DNA of 64,000 nt from Clarkia xantiana subsp. parviflora (taxonomy: Eukaryota; Streptophyta; Magnoliopsida; Myrtales; Onagraceae). Below, in pieces: positions 55,605 to 64,000 of the stretch. The stretch covers positions 6,873,503 to 6,937,502 of the forward strand of contig JAPTYO010000018.1 of NCBI GenBank assembly GCA_036873135.1. Reading direction: 5' to 3'. Both the position numbers and the translations under genes were made by a program. The notes under the pieces are model-generated. The model saw only the letters and a program-made list of their open reading frames with translations, was not told where the DNA came from and did not search any database. How positions within the stretch are numbered: position 1 is the first letter of the stretch; each line of letters begins with the position of its first letter.

Positions 55605-58482
55605 ATGTCTGATAAGATTTCCTCCTTCGATTCCGAAGAAACCTCTTAGCATAGTTTTCCTTTTATTTCAATCAACTTACCCGGACTTTTGCGGAAATCA
55701 TCTGTGCCTTTTCTTGCTCTGATCCTTTTCCAGACGGTGAATCAAGTTCCGGGGGAAGGAAACCCTTGAAGTTCGATTATGCTTGTAATGAGATTTCAGA
55801 CACCGCCTATGATGCAGCTCTCTGGGAGGGGTGCATTACTTCCACATGGGAGCCTTGCTTCCCTTTTCCTTGGCCTCGCGTCCCGGGTGACTCTGCGGTC
55901 ACTCGTCCCAGGGAAGGGGAGGTATTTGTCTCCACCAGGCAAATATCGGCAGGGATCCGCTTCCCCTTCTGCGGTGACCTGGTCGAGATGTGTAAATATT
56001 ACAAAACACATCCGACTACTTTCTCCCCCCATGCCATCCGCGTGCTTTGCCTCCGCCAACAGTGGCCCTATAGCCTCCGACTCTTCTGAAACTTCTATGG
56101 GCTAAAGTGCAATGACGTCGGGGTCTGTGCCTTCTACTCGCGGATGCCTAAGTGGAGCAAGGTGCAGCTCTCCCGATGTAGCTGGACTGGGGACACATGG
56201 AAGGTTGCCAAAGGTCGGAGCTGATTACTGACTCGGGGCCCGACAATAGCGGCTGGAAGAAGAGTTATTTTTTTTTTTCGGAATAGCTCCATCCCGTGGC
56301 CCCGATGGGAGGTTGAGGCGGACCCTGCTCCCGCTTTTCACACTTACTCCGAGGAGGACTTTCAGATTCTCCACTGCATCCAGCTTTACCGTTGGGGGGA
56401 TTATTTTGTTCCCCTCGATGCCAACTCCCTCGTGGAGCGGGACCTGGTTCTGGCCGGGATCCGTCTCCTCGATGTTATCTCCGGGGGTCAGCTCTACGAT
56501 GGCCCCTCCAACCTCGTTCCTTGGGTAATATTCTGATTGCAATTTTCGTTTTTGTCTTTGCAGCTAATAAGGTATTATTGCTGACCAATCTCGTGCTTAA
56601 GCAGGCGAAGACCGATGCTGTCCAACGCCCCGCGTGGAAGAGGAAGTCTTCGAAGAGGGCTACCTCCTCCTCAGCACCTCCGACCTCGGAGCAGATCAAG
56701 CGGGCCCAGGTGGAGAAGATGGAGCAAATCTTCAACACCAAGACTCCCGAGGAAGGTAAACAACTCCGCTCAGCAATTCAATTATACAGGAGGCGTATTC
56801 CCGATGAGTTAATCCCCTCCGATAAGGGAGCCCGGATCGAAGGGATCAAACGCATCCTACAAGGATAAACTCCCCGCATTCTCAAAGCGGGTCACTATAA
56901 TTATCACGGGAAGGACCAGTACCTCTCCCGTCGCGTCATCTGGTGTAAGGATCCCGATCAACTTCCTGAATTTCTTTCTGAAGCTTCTCGTCCTCCAGCT
57001 GCAGGTCGATCGGGAGCTGGAGCTTCCGCGGGAACACCACCCTCCGACGCCTAGGTCGGAGAACCCCTCCTGTCGCTTCCTGCCCCGACAAGATCGGGGA
57101 CCGAAGACGCCCCGACGGACAGCTAATTCCGTCGGGTGGTTGATCTGGACATCTCCCATTCTTCTGAGGAGGCAAGCGAAGGCCAGCCCCTGGTTCGCCG
57201 TCGGGGGGCGAGGCAGACCCCGCTGGAGCCAACTTCCGAAGGGCTGCCTCCATCTTCTCCGGCGCAGCAGCTTTCGCCTGGTTCTCATGGCGGCTCGGGG
57301 GCACGCACCTCCGACGCTCAGGCCATTCCTCCTCCTCTCCCCTTAGACGGGAGCTTCTATCGGCTTTACGCCCCCGACCAGGCGGCAGCTCCCTGGACCC
57401 CGATCGAGTCATTACAGGGGGTCCCGCTACGTCGGGACAATTTTTCACCGGAACTAGGTCTGCACCTACTGGCAGGTTCAGTTCCGCCGTATGTGAAGCT
57501 TCCACTCTCCTTGGCCCCCGAGGACATCCATGCGGACATTCGCGCTATGGCCGTTCGCCGTGTGGAGGTAAGTCTTCCTGTTTTCACACTTAGTATATAA
57601 TGTAGAATACTCTCATGTACTAACCTTCCTTCTTTTCTACAGGAAATGGCGGACAAGCACCGCTGCTTCGGGTATATCCTGGCCTTAGAGGAGGCCCTGA
57701 AGGAGGAGCGAGCCAAGGCGGCCCCCGAGGTCTTGGCCAAGCTAAAGGAGGATCTGGCTGCCTCCGAGTCGTCGAAGGGGAAGTTTGTTAAGGAGCAGGC
57801 CCTCCTTAACCAGAAGACTCGGGACCTCCTGAGGCAGGTCCACGATTTCGAGAGTTTGCTGAAGCAGGAGCGCCAAAGACTCAGTGAGGAGCAGCAGGGG
57901 CGTGCGGAGGATCGGGACAGGCATGTCCTCGAGAAGAAGGCTCTGGAGGATGCCCAGGCGGGGCTGGAGGCTGAGAAAGTCCTCCTCGCCAACCGGTCCT
58001 GACAGCTGGAGCGGGAGGTCGTCGAGATCCCTGCCAAGCTGGCTGAAGCTGGAGCCAAAGGTCGGGAGGATTATCGGGGCTCTGAGGCTTTTCAAGCGGA
58101 CGCGTTGAAGTTCTGTACGGCGGAGGTGGAAAACACCCTGCTTAATGCTGTCGAGGAGCTCCATCTGAAGTATGGTGGTGCTATCGACTTCACCAAGTCT
58201 CAGACTCTCGCCCCCTTCGCGGAGAGGTATTTCAGCCTTTCTGAGGAGAGTGACGGGGGCAACACCCCCGAGGGGACTGTGGGTGCTGAAGGCATGGTGG
58301 AGCCTCCAAGTGCAGACATCCCGACGACAGAGTCCCCGATGATCGACCCTCCCGCGGCTAATCCTTCAGAGTCCGATCCTCCCGCGGTCGATCTTCCAGG
58401 ATCCGATCCTCCTGTCACGGAGCTTTCTGCCACAGATCTCGTGGACCCTGCTCCCCTCGACGCTGCCAAGGATCAAGCTTAA
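55605..58482 (+). pseudogene. F extra gene: Transposase_28-like with coiled coil
   Basis: Likely exons are 55605-55644, 55734-56524, 56564-57567 and 57643-58482. The first intron donor is CT where E has GT. Exon 2 holds EVFVSTRQISAGIRFPFCGD but lost about six residues (AIRV-LCLRQQW) and has a TGA near 56088. Exon 3 has TAA near 56867 and TAG codons near 57052 and 57124; the Pro/Ser-rich part then stays open (57136-57600). Exon 4 is a coiled coil with TGA at about 58000, then 58105-58482 gives a tail of repeated Pro-rich SDPP-type motifs ending at TAA 58480. Breaks differ from those in E, so both derive from an intact ancestor. It converges on the pol unit across the arrays. Confidence 0.72.
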
Positions 58483-58559
58483 TCGCTTTATTTTCGAATC
58501 CTTGTAATTTCCTTTTTGCCTCGAACCTTTTGGATCTTTATAATATCAATCCCTTCCGG

Positions 58560-58850
58560 TCCCGATTACCCTTGCACCACTTAAGGTGAATTAATTACGC
58601 CACCTAAGGCAATTTATCTACACCACTTAAGGCGATTTAATCGTGCCACTTAAGGCGGAACCACGCCACTTAAGGCGATTTAATTGTGCCACTTAAGGCA
58701 ACTTATCTACACCACTTAAGGCGATTTAATTGTGCCACTTAAGGCAACTTATCTACACCACTTAAGGCGATTTAATTGTGCCACTTAAGGCAACTTATCT
58801 ACACAACTTAAGGCGGTTTAATCGGAAGCAACCTCTTTATCCATTGATGG
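58560..58850 (+). repeat. F tandem array 1 (CCACTTAAGGCG units)
   Basis: Units of about 23 and 46 bases built on CACTTAAGGCGATTTAAT and CACTTAAGGCAACTTATCTA. It starts within 80 bases of the end of the extra gene. Confidence 0.9.
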
Positions 58851-59186
58851 CCCAACTTGCACCACTGAAGGCGACTTAATAAACAACTTGCACCACTGAA
58901 GGCGACTTAATAAATAATTTGCACCACTGAAGGCGACTTAACAAATAACTTGCACCACTGAAGGCGACTTAACTTGCACCACTGAAGGCGACCTAATAAA
59001 TAACTTGCACCACTGAAGGCGACTTAACAAATAACTTGCACCACTGAAGGCGACTTAACAAATAACTTGCACAACTGAAGGCGACTTAATAAACAGCTTG
59101 CACCACTGAAGGCGACTTAATAAACAGCTTGCACCACTGAAGGCGACTTAATAAACAGCTTGCACCACTGAAGGCGACTTAATGAC
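58851..59186 (+). repeat. F tandem array 2 (31-bp units with AATAAA)
   Basis: About eleven units of TTGCACCACTGAAGGCGACT plus TAATAAACAGC or variants; the last copies are exactly 31 bases apart (59098, 59129). About six units carry AATAAA on plus, the sense strand of the extra gene. Confidence 0.93.
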
Positions 59187-59376
59187 ATTTATTCAAGTGT
59201 TCGCCACTAAAAGAATGCTTCAACACATTGCCATCGAGGTCTTCCAACTTATATGCATTCCGAGCTGGCATCCCCACGACCTTATAAGGCCCTTCCCATT
59301 TTGGTGACATCTTGTTGATCCGATCCAAAAGGGTAAATTCGTTCCGATGCCACACCAGTTCCCCGACAAAGAACTA

Positions 59377-60267
59377 TCAAGACTTGACCCGTCGATTATA
59401 ATATCGGGCCGTTGCCAAGCGCATCCGAGCCTGGACCTCCTCGTCATTCCGCCTCTTCTCTTCGACCAAGTCCAAGTCCAGACGCCTCATTTCATCATTC
59501 GACAGAGGTTCATAATACCTCGTCCGATGGGATGTCACAACTATTTCGATGGGAGCAACTGCTTCCGTGCAGTAAACAAGGCCAAACGGAGTCTCCCCCG
59601 TTGATCGTTTGGGTGTCGTTCTAACAGCCCAAAGCACATTTTCCAGCTCATCCAGCCATTTGCCCTTCAAGGCATGGACCCTCTTCTTCAGACCGTCCAT
59701 CACGATCTTGTTGGCTGACTCCAGTTGTCCATTGGTTTGAGCATGACGGACAGAAGCTGTCCGATTCTCAATTTCCAGTTCCTCCAAGTACTCCTTCCAC
59801 TGGGCCCCGTTAAACGGAGGGCCATTATCGCTGATCACCACCTTGGGGATCCCGTATCGGGATATGATATGGGTCTGGAGGAATTTGAGGATATGGTTCC
59901 CAGTTGTCTTGGCCAATGCCTTGGCTTCTATCCATTTCGAAAAATAATCAATAGCCACAACTAAATATCGACACCGACCTTTTGCAACTGGAAGGGGTCC
60001 CACCAAGTCGATTCCCCATTGCTAGAAGGGCCAAGCACTCTTGATGGACGTCAGATCGGCAGTTGGAGCCACGATGTTCGGGGCGTACTTCTGGCAAGCG
60101 TCACAGGATCGGACTAGCATCATTGCCTCCTTGTTCATCGAGGGCCAGTAATAGCCCAAGCTCAACACCTTCCTCACGATGGATCGGGCACCTTCATGAC
60201 AGGCCAAGTATCCTTCGTGTACCTCCCTAAGGATCCGACCTGTGTCGGGCTCGGCCACGCATTTCAA
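59377..60267 (-). pseudogene. F integrase
   Basis: On minus, 60267-60022 encodes the zinc-binding domain (REVHEGYLACH ... CDACQKYA, an HHCC set). After a TAG at about 60022, the 209-codon frame 60006-59377 encodes the catalytic core: Asp in VAIDYFSKW, Asp in VISDNGPPF and Glu in NGQLESANK, with 35 residues between the last two. It continues through GLVYCTEAVAPIE to the end. Integrase joins element cDNA to host DNA. One stop and a frameshift upstream (near 60290) disable this copy; the triad is intact. Confidence 0.88.
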
Positions 60268-60331
60268 ATAAGGAGTTAAATACCCCCTTTTTGTACAGCT
60301 GATTGTCCACCATCACATAAATGAGCGCGAT

Positions 60332-60896
60332 TCAGCGTATTTTGCCGGCTGCTATTTCATCATCGGGGACTGCCCCCGTAGTCAGATACGCGGCTATCGG
60401 GGTCATCCAAGTGGGCTCCTCCGATCCGATCTCAATGACACAAACCTCCGACTGATCGGTGGTTGACAGGATCACCTTCTCCAAGAAATGCACCTTCCGA
60501 CTTTCATCGAGGGGTGCCCCCAAGGCGAACTTGCTCAAGGCATCTGCTTCCACATTATCCTCCCTCGGGATCGCCTCAATATCGAAGCTCTTGAAACTCT
60601 CCTTCAGGGTTTGCACCTCGCGAAGATACTTTTTCATCATCGGGCTCTTTGCTTCGTATCGCCCTTGGACTTGGTTCACGATTAGGCTAGCATCGCACTT
60701 CACCTTTAAGTGACCAACTCCCGTTCCTATAGCAATCTTGAGGCCAGTGATGAGAGCCTCATACTCAGCTTCATTGTTGGTGGCCCTAAATGTAAAGGCC
60801 AAGGCATATCGGAGGGGCTCGCCTCAGTCTGGTGGTATCAGTACGAAACCTGCTCCCGATCCTTCTGAACTTGAGGAGCCATCGGTGTACATCTCC
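60332..60896 (-). pseudogene. F second RNase H (Tat-type)
   Basis: On minus 60896-60803 reads YTDGSSSSEGSGAGFVL, with the first catalytic Asp, then a TGA. The 156-codon frame 60802-60332 reads TNNEAEYEALITGLK (Glu), VKCDASLIVNQVQG (Asp) and VEADALSKFAL (Asp). A second RNase H of this kind, after the polyprotein's first one, is a hallmark of the Tat lineage. Two breaks (stop near 60830, frameshift after 60332) disable it. Confidence 0.85.
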
Positions 60897-62503
60897 TAAA
60901 TATTTTCAGCGTCGGGCTGTTCTGACTGCTCTGCTATCGGGACTTCCATAGTTACCCCCTCTACAGGGCCCGCTTCTTCTAGATCGGGGGCTGTAGACTC
61001 TGCTATGAAATCCGCCAACGCCTGGCCCTTAATAGCCTTTCTCGGAGCAAAGTGAATGCGGAACTCACTAAGCTCGGCCGCCCATTTCACTAATCTCCCT
61101 GATGCATCAGGTTGGTTCAAAAAATGTTTCAAGGGCTGATTCGTCAAAACGGTAATCTCATGCGCGTGGAAGTAAGGCCTCAGCTTCCGAGCAGTAACAA
61201 TCACCGCATAGAGATACTTCTCAACGGCGGGATAATTCATTTAAGACTTGGCGAGTGCCTTGCTTACATAATAGACGGGGACTTGGCTACCCTCTACAAC
61301 TTTTACTAAGACAGAGCTAACAGCAAATTCCGAAACAGCCAAATACAGATAGAGTGGCTCGCCTGGGATGGGCTTCGCCAGCGGCGGGAGGGTACGGAGG
61401 TGCTGCTTCAGTGCCTGGAACGCCTCCTCGCACTCGGCAGTCCACTCGAACTTCTTATTGGCCCTCAGCACTTCAAATAATGGGATGGATCGGTCGCTTG
61501 CCTTGGACAGGAAGCGATTCATCGCGGCCAATCGGCCATTCAGCACCTGCACCTCCCGATGGTTCGTCGGGGACTTCATCTCCTCGATTGCCCTCAACTT
61601 CTCAGGGTTCACCTCGATTCCCCTATGGCTCACCATAAAGCCCATGAACTTCCCTGAGTGCACTCCGAAGGCGCACTTGGTCGGGTTCAGGCGAACTTGA
61701 TGGAGCCTCATCCGCTCGAATGCTGTGGCCAAGCTGTGAACATGATCCTCGGCCTGTCGGGACTTCACCAGCATGTCGCCCACATAGGCCTCCATAGTTT
61801 TTCCCAACATATCCCCGAACAGCTTATTCACCATCCTCTGATAAGTTGCACCTGCGTTGATCAATCTGAAGGGCATAACATCATAATGATAGATGTCACT
61901 ATCAGCATAAAAGGCGGTATGAGGGGCATCCTCCTCGGACATCTTGATCTGATTGTAGCCAGAGTAAGCATCCATAAAGCTCAGCAGCTCATGACCCGAT
62001 GTGGCATCCACCAGCTGGTCGATCCTCGGGAGCGGGTAGCAATCCTTCGGGCATGCCTTGTTCAGGTCGCGGAAATCAACGCACATCCGCCACTTGCCAT
62101 TGCTCTTCTTCACCAGGACTGGGTTGGCGACCCAGGTCTGGAATCGGAGCTCCTTAATAAATCCAGCATCGAGCAACCTGCCCACCTCCTACTGGATTGC
62201 GATCTTCTTGTCGGCACCCATCGGGTGCCTTCTCTGTGTGATCGGTTTGATCGCGGGATCAATTTTCAGCTCGTGAGTAATTACATCGGGGCTGATTCCT
62301 GGCATGTCGCTCGGGGACCAGGCAAACAGCTCCTTGAACTCCTTCAGAAAATCAATCAGTTCTCGGGCCGTCTCCTCCGACAGAGCGGACCCGATTTTCA
62401 CCTTCCTCTGAGGCCCATCAATCTCGAGCTCCTTCAAATCTTTCATCGGGGCGGGACGCCCAAACTCCTCTCGGGGATCAGCGTCAGTCTGGAAAACATT
62501 CAT
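60897..62503 (-). pseudogene. F reverse transcriptase and first RNase H
   Basis: 62503-62189 is the region ahead of RT (ELIDFLKEFKELFAWSPSDMPGI). A TAG near 62190 follows. The 314-codon frame 62185-61241 holds RT: WRMCVDFRDLNKACPKD, FMDAYSGYNQI, and LNPTKCAFGV. The active-site box is YVGDM at 61772-61786 where YVDDM is expected, so a catalytic Asp is Gly. RNase H begins with EPLYLYLAVSEFAVSSVL; a TAA at about 61242 splits it from 61240-60896 (MNYPAVEK...LRPYFHAHEITVLTNQPLK). Loss of the Asp alone should abolish polymerase activity. Confidence 0.9.
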
Positions 62504-62566
62504 AGCCTCCCGATTCCTCCTTCGGGTGGCATTGACATAGCACCTCCTGGAAGCTATCTGATCGCC

Positions 62567-62803
62567 CTAGACCTCCCCGATTCCGTGGTCAGTCGGGAAC
62601 TTCAGCTTCTGATGGACAGTTGAGGCAACTGCCCCCAGCGGGTTGATGGTAGTCCTCCCGATAATTGCATTATAGGTCCCCGCGGGCTTATCCTTCTTCG
62701 GGGATCGACCACGGGATCGGGAACGGGACCGCGATCGGGACCGGGAACGGGACCGCGATCGGGATCGGGAGCGGGAACGGGATCGGCCCCGTTGTCCAGC
62801 CAC
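62567..62803 (-). pseudogene. F protease remnant fused to an Arg-Ser array
   Basis: The 78-codon frame starts MAGQRGR, runs through about a dozen Arg-Ser dipeptides (about residues 7-32, from 62785 to 62708), then [11 protein letters not shown] and [16 protein letters not shown]. The last part is the C-terminal end of a Tat protease, matching E1 YNGILGRTTINPYEIV. The D-G-G-S active-site region present in E1 is missing. The DNA under the array is a minisatellite of GGGATC/GGGAAC-type hexamers. The array probably replaced the protease core. Confidence 0.75.
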
Positions 62804-62824
62804 AAATTCCTTGAGCTTCCCCTT

Positions 62825-64000
62825 CTAGATCAGCTTCTCAATCTCTTTCTTCAATTCCCGACAATGGTTAGTGTCGTGACCGTTGGCACGGTGAAAGCGA
62901 CAATAACGATCAGTGCGGGCTCCCATGGACTCTCCATATTTTTTCGGGGGATACCTGGCGATACCCTGTCGGTCCATCACCACCAGCACAGCACCCATGG
63001 AACAAATGAGAGGGGTGTAGTGGTCCTCCCGCTTGTCCGGCTTCGAGGAACGCTTGTCTTCCCTCTGATCGGGACTACCTCGACCCCGACTGTTCTCGGG
63101 TTTATCTTTCCTCCTGCGATCGTCCGAGGGTTTGAATGACTGCTTCCTCTTGTTTGATTTTGGGGGCTCGAGGTCTCCGGCAGCTATCTTCGACTCCTGG
63201 ATGTCGATTTGCTGCTTCACCCTCTTCTGCAGCGCCTCCATGTTCCACACAGCCTTCTCAGCCATGTTGTGCATCAGGTCGGAACCATACGGTGCAGTCA
63301 GGTTCCGAATGAAGGTACGGATGGTCTCTCCCTCCGTCATTTCCTCATCAATCTCGGCCACGCTGGCAGTGTACCTCTAGTAGTAATGCGCCAGAGATTC
63401 GTCGGGAGCCAAGTCCCGGCGGGGCAGTGGTGTTCACCAATCGGGAGACAAAGGGATGAGTAGATCGATCCCTCAGCTCCGACATCATCTTCTTCTGATC
63501 CCCCATGCAGATGTTTACGATCTTCACCACTTGATCGGGGGTGATAGGGCCATTGAGAGGAATGGTCCTATGCTGCACAGGTCCAGGCCCATCAATCACG
63601 AACTGCTCCGTTTGAGCGGGCTCCTTGCCCTTGTCCTGGTGCTCGGGTTGGGCCTCCTGCCCGTCCCGATTCTCCATCGGCGGAGGCGGAGGCAACTCCT
63701 CCTCCTTCTTCTTTGCGGCCTCCCTTCGGTCCAAGAGAGCCTCCATAGCTTCCAAACATACTGGCATGGCATCCATCACAGCCTTTGCCAAGTTCGGATT
63801 TGCAGGTGCATCCTGGTCCCTCCTTGGGATCTCTTCCCGACTCTCCGATGAGTTTCGAATGGAATCTTCACGATCGTCATGATGCCCCCTTGTTTGAGAA
63901 ACAGTAGGGGGAGGATCATTCCGATCAACAGTGCGTTCCGGTGGCCCTGAATTCAGAGTTCCAGCAGGGTGACGGGAACCACCGGATTGTCCTTGTCTCT
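62825..64000 (-). pseudogene. F gag, core deleted, runs off the window
   Basis: On minus, an open frame reaches from the window edge through 63791 to 63348 (NLAKAVMDAMP, a poly-Pro stretch, PDQVVKIVNICMG). It then shifts. 63361-62825 gives AEIDEEMTEGETIRTFIRNL, a basic KSNKRKQSF region and the CHHC knuckle CRFHRANGHDTNHC, then a TAG. The usual YNGKGDP...WF core between THPF and ESLAHYY is absent, so roughly one hundred residues were deleted. The ORF's true start is beyond 64000. The knuckle type is the same as in E1 and E3. Confidence 0.82.

Larger units (their letters stand above)
54513..64000 (-). mobile_element. Tat-type gypsy element F, nested in E, runs off the window
   Basis: It begins with the LTR TGTTGGATCACGG inside exon 4 of the E gene; TACGG (54508-54512) is the expected TSD. 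Order on plus: 3' LTR, extra gene (+), tandem arrays, integrase, RNase H, RT, protease remnant, gag (all -). It is the only element here with a Tat pol region, including a second RNase H. The 5' LTR is beyond 64000. Confidence 0.9.

Noticed and set aside
61354..62623. Plus-strand frames up to 321 codons opposite RT and protease
   Set aside because: Shadows of the pol coding strand, which has clear RT and RNase H motifs.
62567..62803. A host SR splicing factor gene
   Set aside because: No RNA-recognition motif; the frame runs into protease C-terminal sequence of the element.

Overview
The window is a piece of plant nuclear genome made almost entirely of LTR retrotransposons nested inside one another. 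I see no ordinary host gene, rRNA, tRNA gene or CRISPR array. A flowering plant is indicated by Ty1/copia elements with a tRNA-Met-type primer site, Ty3/gypsy elements of the Tat type (a second RNase H after the first, CHHC gag knuckle, Transposase_28-like extra gene), GT-AG introns and AT-rich spacers. The species cannot be told.

The layout can be read from target-site duplications (TSDs). (1) 1-753 is the end of a putative Helitron, inserted in copia A. (2) Copia A (754 to its 3' LTR at 34181-34778) is split by Tat element E1 (5078-25310, TSD ATGGC) and Tat element E3 (26138-32605, TSD CCGAC). E1 itself contains E2 (5916-15769, TSD GGTAT). (3) Copia A ends in an older coiled-coil gene remnant (34779-35211 and 50620-50805), which copia B splits (35212-50619, TSD AAGAG). 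Copia B holds a solo LTR (39930-41406, TSD TCTCC) and copia C (42209-48104). Copia C holds about 0.85 kb that may be organelle-derived. (4) From 50806 an LTR of the solo-LTR family is cut by Tat element E (from 50873), and E is cut by Tat element F (54513 to beyond the window).

The Tat elements share a two-way design. A gag or gag-pol unit runs in from one LTR. An extra gene on the opposite strand runs toward it, with its own TATA box and several GT-AG introns. The two units converge on tandem-repeat arrays. E1, E2 and E3 lack reverse transcriptase and integrase. Only F keeps a pol region, and it is damaged: RT active-site Asp changed to Gly, protease core replaced by an Arg-Ser dipeptide array, gag core deleted, and stop codons. 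The three copia copies are also dead, with stops or different RT active-site changes. The window is therefore a record of successive insertions, and its most notable biology is the intron-bearing antisense gene and the repeat arrays at the convergence point.
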